A DNA stretch of 64,000 nt from Bacillus sp. J37 (GTDB lineage Bacteria > Bacillota > Bacilli > Bacillales > Bacillaceae): assembly GCF_000518865.1 (NCBI RefSeq), contig NZ_JAEK01000014.1, positions 1 to 64,000 of the forward strand, in the 5' to 3' direction. Within the stretch, counting starts at the first letter, position 1. Every line of letters starts with the position of its first letter. Below the pieces are notes generated by a model. The model searched no databases. It had not been told where the DNA came from and was given only the letters and a program-made list of their open reading frames with translations. Made by a program: the position numbers and the translations under genes. Below, in pieces: positions 38,377 through 48,164 of this stretch.

Positions 38377-38415
38377 AAAAAAAAATGGTTTAGAATATTT
38401 TATTCTAAACCACCT
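38377..38415 (-). terminator. Terminator after the DUF420 gene
   Basis: GGTTTAGAAT/ATTCTAAACC (10 bp) with a 5-base loop, then A and nine T residues on the minus strand; 12 bp after the stop. Confidence 0.92.
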
Positions 38416-38426
38416 TGAAAATATGT

Positions 38427-38894
38427 TTAAAATCCTAATATTGCTTTAATAACTGATGTTGTTTCTCCACCATGATAAAAAACATACAATAGTAAATACA
38501 CAGCAACACCTGTTATGGCAGTGAAAAACCATACAATACTCGTTATTGGACCAAGCTTACGATGCTTTTGGTAATTTTTTTTGTAACCTGTAATTAAAGA
38601 TATAATACCCAATACAGCACCGACAGTCGCTAATGTAATATGAAAAACAAGAAAAACTGTATAGTAGATTTTGATTTCATCAGGACCCCCAAATGCTGTG
38701 TTACCAATAAAAATGGTTCTTGAGGCATAGATAATAAAGAAAACTATTGCTGCAATTGCAGCTCCAAACATGACTCTCATATGTGCCTCAATATTACGCT
38801 GCTTTATTAAATACCATCCAATTGCAACCAATATTGCACTAAGAACGATAAACGAAGTACTTATAGTAGGTAAAATAGGTAAAGATGTATTCAT
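38427..38894 (-). CDS. DUF420 membrane protein (YozB/CtaM family)
   Basis: A 155-residue protein with four or five transmembrane helices and histidines in two of them (HMRVMFG near 38, FHITLATVGAV near 85). The DUF420 family includes Staphylococcus CtaM, required for cytochrome aa3-type oxidase activity. Its position at the end of the cta cluster supports a role in oxidase assembly. Confidence 0.85.
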   Translation of the reverse strand: MNTSLPILPTISTSFIVLSAILVAIGWYLIKQRNIEAHMRVMFGAAIAAIVFFIIYASRTIFIGNTAFGGPDEIKIYYTVFLVFHITLATVGAVLGIISLITGYKKNYQKHRKLGPITSIVWFFTAITGVAVYLLLYVFYHGGETTSVIKAILGF

Positions 38895-38983
38895 ACATGA
38901 AATCCTTTCTTTTTAGTACAGCTTTTAATAGGTATATCATATGTAAAGACTAACGAACATTTAGTCAGCCTCTTAACATAACT

Positions 38984-39886
38984 TTATTTAATCGGATCAG
39001 GTGAAAAATTCTTATTTAAATCAATTTCATCTTTTTCTCTTTCTCTACGAGCCCATTGGAAGAAGATATATGCAAGAATGGATCCATATACAATTTCCTG
39101 GATAATTTTCATAAGGACACCACCCAGTTGTTGATCTTCAACAATCGGTAATGTGTTAAACATTTCCGGACCTGTTAAATTCAAACCTGACAGCATATCA
39201 GAGGGTACACATAACTGCAATGCATTCAACCATGCTTGAGGTTCGGAATAAGTTAAATAAAGAGGGTCACTTGCAAAAATAATAAGAGCACAAGCGGGTG
39301 TTAATAACACACCGTCAGCGAAAATATAGCCAACTTTTTTTATCCCTGATAGTGACTTCCAATCTGGTAATGTAGTAAGTAGTGGCCACCACATACACAA
39401 TGCTCCAAAAAATATAAGCGTTGTCATGACTGAATGATAAATAGGGTCAGTTTTTACAAAGTCAAAGACTAATGGAACATGATAAAGAGAAAAAATTCCA
39501 TTAAAGAAGATAAGTGCTACAATTGGATTAGTAAATAGTTTTATAATAGGCTTTACAACTGGTCGGTACAATATGGATTTCCATAACCAATCAGGGATTC
39601 CTAAAATAAGTAACGGTGGTACAACCAAATATAAAACAGCCATCTGTGTCATATGTGCACTAAACATAATATGTCCCAAAAGATCAACGGGACTACCTTT
39701 ACTAATATAAAGAAAAAGTATTGCTACAACAAACAGCAACTGTTGCTTGAGAGGAACAGTTGAGCTTTCTTTAAATTTTGTTTTCCAAGGCCCTGTAATC
39801 ATAAAATAAAACGCAGTGATCAATAAGATCACAACAATAAAATATGGACTCCATAAAGCACGAAATCCAAATATATCAAAGCTCAT
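38984..39886 (-). CDS. ctaG: Cytochrome c oxidase assembly factor CtaG
   Basis: A 300-residue polytopic membrane protein of the caa3_CtaG family with about seven transmembrane helices and a His-rich pattern ([11 protein letters not shown] near 72-82, YHVPLVFD near 115, the MWWPLL motif near 165). In B. subtilis CtaG is needed to form active caa3 oxidase. It is separated from ctaF by a strong terminator, so it may depend on readthrough or another promoter. Confidence 0.95.
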   Translation of the reverse strand: MSFDIFGFRALWSPYFIVVILLITAFYFMITGPWKTKFKESSTVPLKQQLLFVVAILFLYISKGSPVDLLGHIMFSAHMTQMAVLYLVVPPLLILGIPDWLWKSILYRPVVKPIIKLFTNPIVALIFFNGIFSLYHVPLVFDFVKTDPIYHSVMTTLIFFGALCMWWPLLTTLPDWKSLSGIKKVGYIFADGVLLTPACALIIFASDPLYLTYSEPQAWLNALQLCVPSDMLSGLNLTGPEMFNTLPIVEDQQLGGVLMKIIQEIVYGSILAYIFFQWARREREKDEIDLNKNFSPDPIK

Positions 39887-39990
39887 TAAAATCAGCTCCT
39901 TAAGCTAGTCCTTCAAAGATATTATACACTTCCATATATTTTGTAGCAATGAACGTTCTATGACAAATCTCAGTCATAAATAATGCACTA

Positions 39991-40028
39991 AAAAGAGCAA
40001 TTGGCATCCGTTTGCCAATTGCTCTTTT
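39991..40028 (-). terminator. Terminator after ctaF
   Basis: A 16-bp stem AAAAGAGCAATTGGCA/TGCCAATTGCTCTTTT with a small loop, starting 8 bp past the ctaF stop; ends in a T-run on the minus strand. Confidence 0.9.
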
Positions 40029-40035
40029 AAAATAA

Positions 40036-40368
40036 TTACCACCAAATAATAGTAACAAACGTTAGTACTGTTAAGGCAGCTACTCCTACTCCTGAGAATA
40101 AGAACAGTGCTGGAGTCTCATGACCTTTATGACTCATATGCATGAAATAATAAAGTTGAAATATTACCTGTATCACAGCAAGAGTAATGATGAACGGAAC
40201 CTTAAACCATTCCCCAATTCCATCATATCCAACAGCGATAAAAGCAACGATTGTTAAGAAGATCATCATACCAAAAGTAACCACTTGGTGTTTCATATCT
40301 TCTGCATTTTTCTTACGTCGATAGGCTAAGTCTACTTTTGGGTTTGCTGAATTGTGATTATTTGCCAT
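40036..40368 (-). CDS. ctaF: Cytochrome c oxidase subunit IVB (CtaF)
   Basis: A 110-residue subunit of the caa3 oxidase with a basic N-terminus and three transmembrane helices (about 30-48, 56-76, 84-106). The conserved VIFQLYYFMHMSHK motif is typical of small subunit IV of quinol and cytochrome c oxidases. It lies four bases after ctaE. Confidence 0.96.
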   Translation of the reverse strand: MANNHNSANPKVDLAYRRKKNAEDMKHQVVTFGMMIFLTIVAFIAVGYDGIGEWFKVPFIITLAVIQVIFQLYYFMHMSHKGHETPALFLFSGVGVAALTVLTFVTIIWW

Positions 40369-40372
40369 CAGT

Positions 40373-40999
40373 TTATCCCACCATTCCCATTAAGTATACA
40401 ACTGTAAAGATAAACACCCATACTACGTCGATAAAGTGCCAATATAAACTTGCTACGTAATATTTAGGTGCATTGTATAAGCTTAGTCCACGTTTTGCGT
40501 TTCGTACAATTAGTGTAGTGATCCAAAGTAGTCCGAATGCAACGTGAAGTCCATGTGTACCAACTAATGTATAGAAGGACGAACCAAGTGCACTGTCAGT
40601 AATTGTAAAGTGAAACTCATGAACATAGTGATTGAACTCATAAATCTCCAATATTAGGAAGGCTAATCCTAAAAGTACAGTTATGATCAACCACAATTGC
40701 ATTTTTCCAAAATTAAAGTTTTTCATGTGATACATAGCGTAAACACTTGTTAAACTAGATGTTAAAAGTAGCATAGTTGCTGCAAACACTAGTGGTATCT
40801 CAAAAAGTTCTTGTGTTGTTGCTCCTCCTGCGTTTGATTCCCTTAAAGCTAAGAAAGTTGCAAAAAGAGTTGCAAACAACACAGTTTCTCCACCTAGAAA
40901 TAACCAAAAGCCAATAAATTTATTTTTTCCTTCGAGGGTAGCTTTTTCAGGCGCAGCCGGATAGTTTTCAGCTGTTAATTTCTCTTCAACAGATGCCAT
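40373..40999 (-). CDS. ctaE: Cytochrome c oxidase subunit III (CtaE)
   Basis: A 208-residue integral membrane subunit with five transmembrane helices. It has the SYFFxx-like segments FWLFLGGETVLFATLF near 30-45, GTHGLHVAFGLLW near 148-160 and YWHFIDVVWVFIF near 184-196. The start codon overlaps the ctaD stop by one base (TAATG), so translation is coupled. Confidence 0.97.
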   Translation of the reverse strand: MASVEEKLTAENYPAAPEKATLEGKNKFIGFWLFLGGETVLFATLFATFLALRESNAGGATTQELFEIPLVFAATMLLLTSSLTSVYAMYHMKNFNFGKMQLWLIITVLLGLAFLILEIYEFNHYVHEFHFTITDSALGSSFYTLVGTHGLHVAFGLLWITTLIVRNAKRGLSLYNAPKYYVASLYWHFIDVVWVFIFTVVYLMGMVG

Positions 41000-42864
41000 T
41001 ATGCTTTCCCCCCTTTATCTTCATTAAGTAAATCTTCTTTATGGATGTGATACCCATGATCATCAATTACAGAACGTAAGAACATACATCCAAACGTAAT
41101 TAGGAAACCTACAATAATTGCAGGGAGTCCCCATCCGTAATCTTCACGGTACATTAATCCAAAGGATACGATGAATAAACCAAATGACATAATAAACGGT
41201 AAGATTGAACCATTAGGCATATGAATGTCACCAAGTGGTTCTGCCGGTGTCATTTCTTTATTTCCCTCCATCTTTTCAATCCATAATGGATCTAATCCAC
41301 GGACAAGTGGAGTTTGTTTAAAGTTATATTCAGGTGGCGGTGAAGAAATTGCCCACTCTAGAGTTCGGCCGTCTCCCCAAGGATCTCTTCCAACCTTTTT
41401 ACCTTTGACAGCTGTAATAACAATGTTAATTAGTAATAGAATTGTTGCTGCCGCCATTAAGAAAGCACCTATTGTACTGATAAAGTTCCCCATATCTAAA
41501 CCTTGACCTGGCAGGAAAGTAAATACACGACGAGGCATACCCATTAGTCCAAGGAAATGTTGAATAAAGAATGTTAAATGGAAACCTGTAAAGAATAGCA
41601 CAAAGATGACCATATTTAACTTTTCATTTAACATCTTTCCAAACATTGTTGGCCACCAGTAAATAGCACCAGCGAATAATGAGAATACTACCCCACCTAC
41701 AATTACATAGTGGAAGTGAGCTACTACGAAGTAACTATCGTGATATTGATAGTCTGCTGCAGCTGCTGCAAGCATTACCCCTGTAACCCCACCCATTACA
41801 AATGTAGGTATAAATGCTACTGACCATACCATAGGAGAAGTAAATCGAATTGATCCACCCCAAATTGTGAATAACCAGTTGAAAATTTTTATACCTGTAG
41901 GAACGGCTATAGCCATAGTTGCTACTGCAAAAATAGCGTTAGCAATTGGTCCTAATCCAGTTGTAAACATGTGGTGAGCCCAAACCATGAAACCTAGGAA
42001 TCCAATTAATACAGTTGCAAATACCATTGATGAATATCCAAACAAGCGTTTTCTAGCAAATACCGGAAGAATATCTGAAAAGATACCGAATGCAGGTAAA
42101 ACTAAGATATATACTTCAGGGTGTCCGAAAATCCAGAAGATATGTTCGAATATAACTGTATTACCACCTAATGCAGGATCAAAAAATGCTGTACCAAATA
42201 ATCGATCAAACATTAAGAATGCTAATCCTACTGTTAATGCAGGGAAAGCAAATAAAATAAGTGCAGATGCAACAAATGTAGTCCAAGTAAATAATGGCAT
42301 ACGCATATATGTCATTCCAGGTGCTCGCATATTGATAATTGTAACAAGGAAGTTAATCCCTGCAATCAATGTACCTAAACCTGAAACCTGCAGACCTAAC
42401 AGGTAAAAATCAACACCATGCCCAGGGGAATCTAATGCAAGTGAAGCATAAGAAGTCCAACCTGCATCAGGAGCTCCATCTAAAAACCAGCTTAAGTTTA
42501 AGAAAACCCCTCCGAAGAAGAATAGCCAAAAACCTAAAGAGTTTAAGAATGGAAACGCAACATCACGAGCTCCAATTTGTAATGGTACAACCGCATTCAT
42601 TAATGCGAATAGTAAAGGCATTGCAGCTAAAAATATCATTGTTGTTCCGTGCATTGTTAATATCTCGTTATATAAACCCGCACTAACAAAATCATTATTC
42701 GGAACAGCTAGCTGAATGCGGATCAGCATTGCTTCTAATCCACCAACAAGGAAGAAGAAGCCACCGGATATCAGGTAAAGGATGGCGATTTTCTTATGGT
42801 CTACTGTTGTTAAGTAGTCCCAAATCGTCGCACCGACCCCTTTTTTCTGAGTTAACGTGCTCAC
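40999..42864 (-). CDS. ctaD: Cytochrome c oxidase subunit I (CtaD)
   Basis: The catalytic subunit carrying heme a and the heme a3-CuB centre. The 621-residue product has the low-spin heme His in MHGTTM near 71, the CuB-binding His in WIFGHPEVYILVLP near 245-257 with the covalently linked Tyr, the HH pair in WAHHMFTTG near 295 and the two heme ligands in YFVVAHFHYVIVGG near 380-394. About 14 transmembrane helices, the number expected for Bacillus caa3-type subunit I with its C-terminal extension. Ribosome binding site GGGAGGT. Confidence 0.99.
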   Translation of the reverse strand: MSTLTQKKGVGATIWDYLTTVDHKKIAILYLISGGFFFLVGGLEAMLIRIQLAVPNNDFVSAGLYNEILTMHGTTMIFLAAMPLLFALMNAVVPLQIGARDVAFPFLNSLGFWLFFFGGVFLNLSWFLDGAPDAGWTSYASLALDSPGHGVDFYLLGLQVSGLGTLIAGINFLVTIINMRAPGMTYMRMPLFTWTTFVASALILFAFPALTVGLAFLMFDRLFGTAFFDPALGGNTVIFEHIFWIFGHPEVYILVLPAFGIFSDILPVFARKRLFGYSSMVFATVLIGFLGFMVWAHHMFTTGLGPIANAIFAVATMAIAVPTGIKIFNWLFTIWGGSIRFTSPMVWSVAFIPTFVMGGVTGVMLAAAAADYQYHDSYFVVAHFHYVIVGGVVFSLFAGAIYWWPTMFGKMLNEKLNMVIFVLFFTGFHLTFFIQHFLGLMGMPRRVFTFLPGQGLDMGNFISTIGAFLMAAATILLLINIVITAVKGKKVGRDPWGDGRTLEWAISSPPPEYNFKQTPLVRGLDPLWIEKMEGNKEMTPAEPLGDIHMPNGSILPFIMSFGLFIVSFGLMYREDYGWGLPAIIVGFLITFGCMFLRSVIDDHGYHIHKEDLLNEDKGGKA

Positions 42865-42896
42865 AGTGTTACCTCCCTTTTCATTTTGCTCAATAA

Positions 42897-43982
42897 TTAA
42901 TTACTAGAGACTTTTAATCCCATTAAGTATTCAGTAAGAGCATCAAGCTCTTGATCCGTTAATTCATCATATGTTCCTGTCATTTTATTAGCAGGCTTAT
43001 ATGTCTCAGGATCTTCTAACCATTTTCGAACATTTTCTTCATTATGTTCTAGCACACCTGCTACACGGGCGCGTTCTCCAAACGTAGCTAAGTTAGGAGC
43101 AGTTCTTGCTGCAGCTGGTCTTTCATCTGTTGGAGAAACAGCATGACATGCGATACAACCTTTTTCCTCAAATAGTTGCTCACCTTGAACGGCTAAATCT
43201 GTTGAAGCAACTGCTTTTGCATTTTCCATATCAGAGATCCATTGGTCAAACTCATCTCTTGAAACAGCTTTCACTTTAAAATCCATTAGTCCGTGTGAAG
43301 GGCCACATAGCTCAGCACATTTACCGTAGAAATACTCTCCAGCTTGGTCAGCTCTTTCTGAGTCAAATGTCAACCACATTTTGTTTACATTGTCTACGTT
43401 AGTATCCATTTTCCCACCTGCAGACGGAATCCAAAATGAATGCTTTACATCTGATGCAATCAAATTAAAGTAAACTTTCTCATCAGTTGGAACAATCAAA
43501 TCTTGACTTGTAATTACTCCGTAGTCCGGATATTCAAATTCCCACCAATAAAGATTTGCACGAACGTTAACTACGATCGCTTCTTCAGGCTTACGGTTCT
43601 CATCATCAATTGCATCTACTTCTGCAAGTTTAAATGTTGCAGAAACAACTGGAACAGACAAGACAAGCAGTAAAAGAATAGGAATAACAGTCCAAATGAT
43701 TTCTAGCTTATGATTCCCTTCAACTTGTACAGGAATGTTGTTCTCTTCCCCTTTACGTCTACGGAATCTAACGACAACGTAAATGAAGATTACTGTTACG
43801 ACTGCAATGACAACAACCATAATAAGTGTACTTAACACCATCAGGTCATACTGCATATCCGCTACTTCACCAGCAGGCTTAAGTGTGGAAAGAAACGGTT
43901 CACCACAGCCGGCCAAGACAAGCGTCAATAATGCAAATAGTGATAATAGACGCCACTTTGTCAGCCATTTTCTCATAGCCAA
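42897..43982 (-). CDS. ctaC: Cytochrome c oxidase subunit II with fused cytochrome c domain (CtaC)
   Basis: A lipoprotein (Cys26 in LAGCGEP) with two transmembrane helices and an outer CuA domain. CuA ligands visible are His181 (KHSFW), Cys222 and Cys226 (CAELC), His230 and Met233. A C-terminal cytochrome c domain has the heme motif CIACH at 276-280 and a distal Met in ANKMTG near 335. The fusion defines the caa3 type. The start is TTG at 43982 behind GAGGGGT. It is upstream of ctaD by 32 bp. Confidence 0.98.
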   Translation of the reverse strand: MAMRKWLTKWRLLSLFALLTLVLAGCGEPFLSTLKPAGEVADMQYDLMVLSTLIMVVVIAVVTVIFIYVVVRFRRRKGEENNIPVQVEGNHKLEIIWTVIPILLLLVLSVPVVSATFKLAEVDAIDDENRKPEEAIVVNVRANLYWWEFEYPDYGVITSQDLIVPTDEKVYFNLIASDVKHSFWIPSAGGKMDTNVDNVNKMWLTFDSERADQAGEYFYGKCAELCGPSHGLMDFKVKAVSRDEFDQWISDMENAKAVASTDLAVQGEQLFEEKGCIACHAVSPTDERPAAARTAPNLATFGERARVAGVLEHNEENVRKWLEDPETYKPANKMTGTYDELTDQELDALTEYLMGLKVSSN

Positions 43983-44075
43983 ATCAAACCCCTCTTTCAG
44001 TAATTTAAAATTCCTATCACTTTAAAATACAGGAACTTTTTATAAGTAAATTCTTATTAAGAAAGAATTTATAAA

Positions 44076-45005
44076 TTAAACAATGGTAAAAAGCACCATT
44101 GATACAAACAAGATTGTTAAGTAATTAATAGAGTAAACAAACATTTTTGTCGCCCATTTTAATTCCAGGTCTTTGTTATTAAACCCTTTTATTCCAAGTA
44201 TAATCCAGCCTAAATTCAACAAAGTAGCTAGAATTAAAAATCCAATTCCAAGTTCATATAAATAGAACGGTAAAGGTAGAAGACATGCAATCCATACCAT
44301 GATTTGACGTTTTGTAATAGCAAATCCATGAATAACAGGAAGCATAGGAATGTTTGCAGCACGGTACTCGTCAGTCCTCCTCATAGCTAAAGCTAAAAAA
44401 TGAGGCGGCTGCCATATGAACATAATTAAAAACAGCACCCATGCCATAACACTTAGATTTGAATCAATTGCCGCCCATCCAATTAAAGGTGGTACAGCAC
44501 CTGATATACTACCTATTACTGTATTAATTGTATAAAGACGTTTTGACCACATTGTATAAAGGAATACGTAGGTGACAACCCCAACCATTGAAATGATAGT
44601 AGCGGTTATAGTTGTCATAAGCATAAAAGCAAATCCTACTGTTAATAGAAAAATCCCTACCCATAACGCATAGAAAGGATTCATTTTTCCTGTGACAGTT
44701 GGTCTTTCTTTCGTTCTCTCCATCAAATAATCAATATCCCGGTCATAGTAATTGTTAATTGCACATGATCCTGCAATAACTAGCGATGAACCGATTAAAG
44801 TAAATAAGACAACATCTATATTGGCTAAAAATCCTTTATCACTAAAATAAAGAGCTAGCCAGATACCAGTAAACGTAGTGATAGCATTGGAATTTACAAT
44901 CCCTACTTTTATTAGTGCAAGGAAATCTTTCCACAAGGTTGTTTCTTGTATATCATTTGAATGGTGCGTAACAGTTGCATCATTCAATGCTTTCGTTTCG
45001 GCCAA
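44076..45005 (-). CDS. ctaB: Protoheme IX farnesyltransferase (heme O synthase CtaB)
   Basis: CtaB converts heme B to heme O. The 309-residue UbiA-family protein has about nine transmembrane helices and the prenyl-diphosphate site [18 protein letters not shown] near 85-102, plus a second motif [11 protein letters not shown] near 232. The start follows AAGGAGGTATA. It is divergent from ctaA. No strong terminator separates it from ctaC, 93 bp away, although an AT-rich stem lies at 44044-44070. Confidence 0.97.
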   Translation of the reverse strand: MAETKALNDATVTHHSNDIQETTLWKDFLALIKVGIVNSNAITTFTGIWLALYFSDKGFLANIDVVLFTLIGSSLVIAGSCAINNYYDRDIDYLMERTKERPTVTGKMNPFYALWVGIFLLTVGFAFMLMTTITATIISMVGVVTYVFLYTMWSKRLYTINTVIGSISGAVPPLIGWAAIDSNLSVMAWVLFLIMFIWQPPHFLALAMRRTDEYRAANIPMLPVIHGFAITKRQIMVWIACLLPLPFYLYELGIGFLILATLLNLGWIILGIKGFNNKDLELKWATKMFVYSINYLTILFVSMVLFTIV

Positions 45006-45220
45006 CTATATACCTCCTTCCCCCTTCATTACAATAGGAATTCGTATATTCCTCTGTAAATTACTTTCCTCTTTTGATTTAGAGTAATTCTGATCATTAG
45101 ATTCTAGAAAGCACTATATGAAGGCGGTTCCAACATATAAATTTTCTACATCTTATGATACTAAAAAAATGATAATTTAAAAACGGTCTACTTGATATTA
45201 AAACATAATTCTTCCATCAA

Positions 45221-45524
45221 TTGTGAATTATTTATGAAGTATTTTTGTCGAAATTGTGAAAGGGCATTTCACACGAAAGAAATTGCTATACGCTTAGGTT
45301 ACCCTATTTTTCATAATTTCTTAATCGTTTCTTTTTTAAACAAAGTGTTTATGTATAAAATCGAACACATATCTAGTTCTAGCAAAATCCTTCTGATTAT
45401 TCAACCCTTTCTATCCAAATAAGAAAAATTTTTTGTAAATTTTCATTATGTTTTACATTTCATGTTACTTACGTAATCAAAAGGAGTAAAGCGCTTCACA
45501 AAAATATCTAATAACTTTGTGAAC
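45221..45524. promoter_or_regulatory. Cluster of ResD-like boxes between ctaB and ctaA
   Basis: Near matches to the ResD site TTTGTGAAT occur at 45221-45229 (ATTGTGAAT), 45253-45261 (ATTGTGAAA), 45502-45494 on the minus strand (TTTGTGAAG) and 45516-45524 (TTTGTGAAC). The last two form an inverted pair just upstream of the ctaA -35. In B. subtilis ResD activates ctaA. The rest of this 600-bp gap has no convincing gene; an open frame at 45192-45422 lacks a ribosome binding site. Confidence 0.55.
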
Positions 45525-45539
45525 TTTTCCTTCATTTTA

Positions 45540-45568
45540 TTGTCTTTTTCTCCTACATTGTGTACTAT
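45540..45568 (+). promoter_or_regulatory. Sigma-A promoter for ctaA
   Basis: TTGTCT (45540-45545), a 17-bp spacer and TACTAT (45563-45568), about 50 bp before the ctaA start. ResD-like boxes lie 15-45 bp upstream. Confidence 0.6.
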
Positions 45569-45619
45569 ACGATGAGTATTTACTATTATTTATACCAATT
45601 ATATAAGTAGGTGAACATT

Positions 45620-46558
45620 TTGCAACGTGCTCTTAAATGGTTCTCAATTTTCACAACCATTATTATGTTATTCGTGTTAATTGGTGGAGCCCTTGTGACA
45701 AAAACTGAGTCAGGTGCAGGATGTGGAGATTCTTGGCCATTATGTCATGGTGAGCTTGTTCCGAGCCAAATTACTTTTGAACTTGTAGTAGAATTAAGTC
45801 ATCGACTTGTTAGTGGACTTGCTGGAATAGCTGTTCTCATACTTTCAATCTGGTCATGGAGAAAAATAGGTCATATAAGAGAAACGAAATTTTTAGCTGT
45901 TCTTTCTATGTTTTTCTTAATACTACAAGCTTTGATTGGAGCAGCGGCTGTTAAATGGGGGCAATCTGACGCTGTACTTGCTCTCCATTTCGGAATTTCA
46001 CTTATATCCTTTGCATCAGTGTTGCTTTTGACATTATTAATTTTTGAAGTGGATAAAAAATTTGATTCGAAAGCGCTTATAATTGACAAAACAATGAAAT
46101 TCCATATGGTCGGTATTATAGTCTATTCGTATATCGTTGTATATACGGGTGCCTATGTGAGGCATAAAGGAGCAAGTCTCGCATGTCCTAAATGGCCAGT
46201 ATGTAGTAATAGAGCTAACGGTCTCCCTACTACATTACACGAATGGATCCAAATGGGACACCGAATGGCAGCAGCTATTATTTTTATTTGGATCACCTAT
46301 ACAGCTTGGCGAGCTCTTAAATACCATAGAAATCAAAAGGTCATCTATTGGGGTTGGATAATTGCGTTTATATTAGTTTCAATGCAAGTAACCTCAGGTG
46401 CATTGGTTGTCCTTACCGGATTAAACTTATATGTATCTTTAGCACATGCCCTTATTATTTCGTGTTTATTTGGACTACTTAGTTACTTCCTGTTACTAGT
46501 GAGCAGGAGTAATATTAATGCTGAAATAAGCTCTACAAATGATCAACACTTTTCATAA
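45620..46558 (+). CDS. ctaA: Heme A synthase CtaA
   Basis: CtaA oxidises the C8 methyl of heme O to make heme A for the caa3 oxidase. From TTG 45620 (AGGTG six bases upstream) the product is 312 residues with eight transmembrane helices in two halves. Heme-ligand histidines lie in ELSHRLVSG near 58, ALHFGISL near 122, QMGHRMAA near 215 and LAHALII near 277. The extracytoplasmic cysteine pair is in [11 protein letters not shown] and a second pair in [13 protein letters not shown] at 45611 is an alternative start. Confidence 0.95.
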   Translation: MQRALKWFSIFTTIIMLFVLIGGALVTKTESGAGCGDSWPLCHGELVPSQITFELVVELSHRLVSGLAGIAVLILSIWSWRKIGHIRETKFLAVLSMFFLILQALIGAAAVKWGQSDAVLALHFGISLISFASVLLLTLLIFEVDKKFDSKALIIDKTMKFHMVGIIVYSYIVVYTGAYVRHKGASLACPKWPVCSNRANGLPTTLHEWIQMGHRMAAAIIFIWITYTAWRALKYHRNQKVIYWGWIIAFILVSMQVTSGALVVLTGLNLYVSLAHALIISCLFGLLSYFLLLVSRSNINAEISSTNDQHFS

Positions 46559-46580
46559 TAAAATATGGGATACATAAAAG

Positions 46581-46640
46581 ACAAAAATGGACATAAAAAG
46601 AATCACACTGGTGATTATGTACATTTTTGTTTTTTATTTT
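46581..46640 (+). terminator. Terminator after ctaA
   Basis: An interrupted stem with ACAAAAATG/CATTTTTGT outer arms and an inner AATCAC/GTGATT stem, then TTTTTTATTTTTA on the plus strand. Confidence 0.8.
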
Positions 46641-46792
46641 TATCATCGTATCAAAATAACCTACTTTCTAGCATTACCCTTCATAGGAAAATGGTAAACA
46701 CCTCGTGCCCCTCATTCCTACCTAATTCTCCTGTGTAGAATTTTTCTAACTAAATGTCCTATTATTGTTCAAATTTATATAATAGAACAAAA

Positions 46793-46820
46793 ATAAAAAG
46801 ACTAACTAAAAAGTTAGCCT
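46793..46820 (-). terminator. Terminator after ftsW
   Basis: GGCTAAC/GTTAGTC (one G-T pair) with a 6-base loop followed by TTTTTATTTTTG on the minus strand, 8 bp past the ftsW stop. Confidence 0.75.
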
Positions 46821-46828
46821 TAAACAGG

Positions 46829-48052
46829 TTAGAAGCTTTTAAATACCGATTTTTCTCTTGGTTGGACTGCCTTGATATTAGGTACATCTGTTTGTTCGGA
46901 TCGAGTAGGCTTTTTATACATTTCTCTGTAATTCGTAAACATTGAGACATTTACTAAAAGCCCCATGGAAATTAGCAATAACAATATTGAAGATCCTCCA
47001 TAACTAATAAAAGGTAAAGGCACCCCCGTTATTGGAATAAGCCCTGTTAAACCACCTAAATTTATCATGGTTTGTATAGCAATCATGCTTGAGATCCCTA
47101 CAGCTAAAAGTGTACCGAAAGGATCCTGACATTTACGGGCTACAGCAAACCCTTTTAATACAACAAATGCCAACAGAATTAATACAAAGAGCACACCTAA
47201 AATCCCAAGTTCTTCAGCAATAATTGCCATAATAAAGTCTGTATGAGATTCAGGCAAATAACCATACTTTTGAACACTTTGTCCTAAACCAAGACCTTTA
47301 AGTCCACCAGATCCAATTGCATAGAAAGAATTCACTAATTGATAACCTGCTCCCCCTTCGTTCCCGAATGGATCAGAAACACCTGTAAAACGACTAAGCT
47401 GTTCATCACTGAAAAATCCTTTTATAAAAATATATGGAGTCATTAACAATGCAAATAAAAGTAAAAAAGAAATAAGTTTTAACATACTTTTAACTGCCAT
47501 ACCAGATGAAACTATCATACAGACGGCTATCATTCCAATGATAAATGCAGTACCAAAATCAGGTTGAATGACAACAAAAAAGCATATTAAACCTGTAAAA
47601 ATAAGGGGTGGTAAAACACCTCGACCAAATTCATCAATATATGTCTGCTTTTTATCATACACTGCAGCTAAATAAATAATAACACTTAATTTAACAAATT
47701 CACCTGGCTGTAGACTCATTCCGCCTACTTTAATCCAACTTTGTGCATTACCGGCAACATGTCCGATAAAAAACAAAGAAATTAAAAGACCAATTGAACC
47801 AAATACAACAAATTTTAAGACTCGGCCGTCTAAAAATGCTCTATATGGAAGGATCATCATGACCAAAAAAGCTAATCCTCCTGCAATTAGTGCAAGCTTT
47901 TGCCTTTCGAAAAAATGATCTGGTTCAAATCCATAACGGGCAACTGCTGTTATCATACTTGAACTGTAAACCATCACAAGCCCGAATGAGCATAGTAATA
48001 TAACAGCTAATATTAATGAATAATCATATGATTTTATTATTTTTTTCACCAT
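46829..48052 (-). CDS. ftsW: SEDS peptidoglycan polymerase FtsW
   Basis: FtsW is the division-specific SEDS glycosyltransferase that works with PBP2B. ATG 48052 (AAGGAAGAG upstream) gives 407 residues and about ten transmembrane helices. Signature segments are VMVYSSSMI near 28, AGNAQSWIKVGGMSLQPGEFVKLS near 100-125, the QPDFGTA loop near 165 and the C-terminal PFISYGGSSI near 362. It is distinct from SpoVE in this window and stands at the ylaO position of B. subtilis. Its tail is long and basic. Confidence 0.95.
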   Translation of the reverse strand: MVKKIIKSYDYSLILAVILLCSFGLVMVYSSSMITAVARYGFEPDHFFERQKLALIAGGLAFLVMMILPYRAFLDGRVLKFVVFGSIGLLISLFFIGHVAGNAQSWIKVGGMSLQPGEFVKLSVIIYLAAVYDKKQTYIDEFGRGVLPPLIFTGLICFFVVIQPDFGTAFIIGMIAVCMIVSSGMAVKSMLKLISFLLLFALLMTPYIFIKGFFSDEQLSRFTGVSDPFGNEGGAGYQLVNSFYAIGSGGLKGLGLGQSVQKYGYLPESHTDFIMAIIAEELGILGVLFVLILLAFVVLKGFAVARKCQDPFGTLLAVGISSMIAIQTMINLGGLTGLIPITGVPLPFISYGGSSILLLLISMGLLVNVSMFTNYREMYKKPTRSEQTDVPNIKAVQPREKSVFKSF

Positions 48053-48164
48053 ATTTATCTCTTCCTTACTTAGAAACATGAAGTCAATCTAATTGATTTC
48101 ATTTTACTATAACTTCGACTGAAAATGAGTAAAAACCTTTAAAAACATTACTTTATTCATATTT

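Noticed and set aside
42369-42686. Plus-strand frame inside ctaD
   Set aside because: A shadow of the highly conserved ctaD coding sequence on the other strand.
45192-45422. 76-codon plus-strand frame in the ctaB-ctaA gap
   Set aside because: No ribosome binding site, no domain and it overlaps the ResD-like boxes; likely chance in AT-rich DNA.
45482-45497. Possible cre site AAAGCGCTT near ctaA
   Set aside because: The core fits but the flanking positions of the CcpA consensus do not.
46754-46950. Short frames on both strands between ctaA and ftsW
   Set aside because: They overlap the ftsW 3' end and terminator and have no ribosome binding site.
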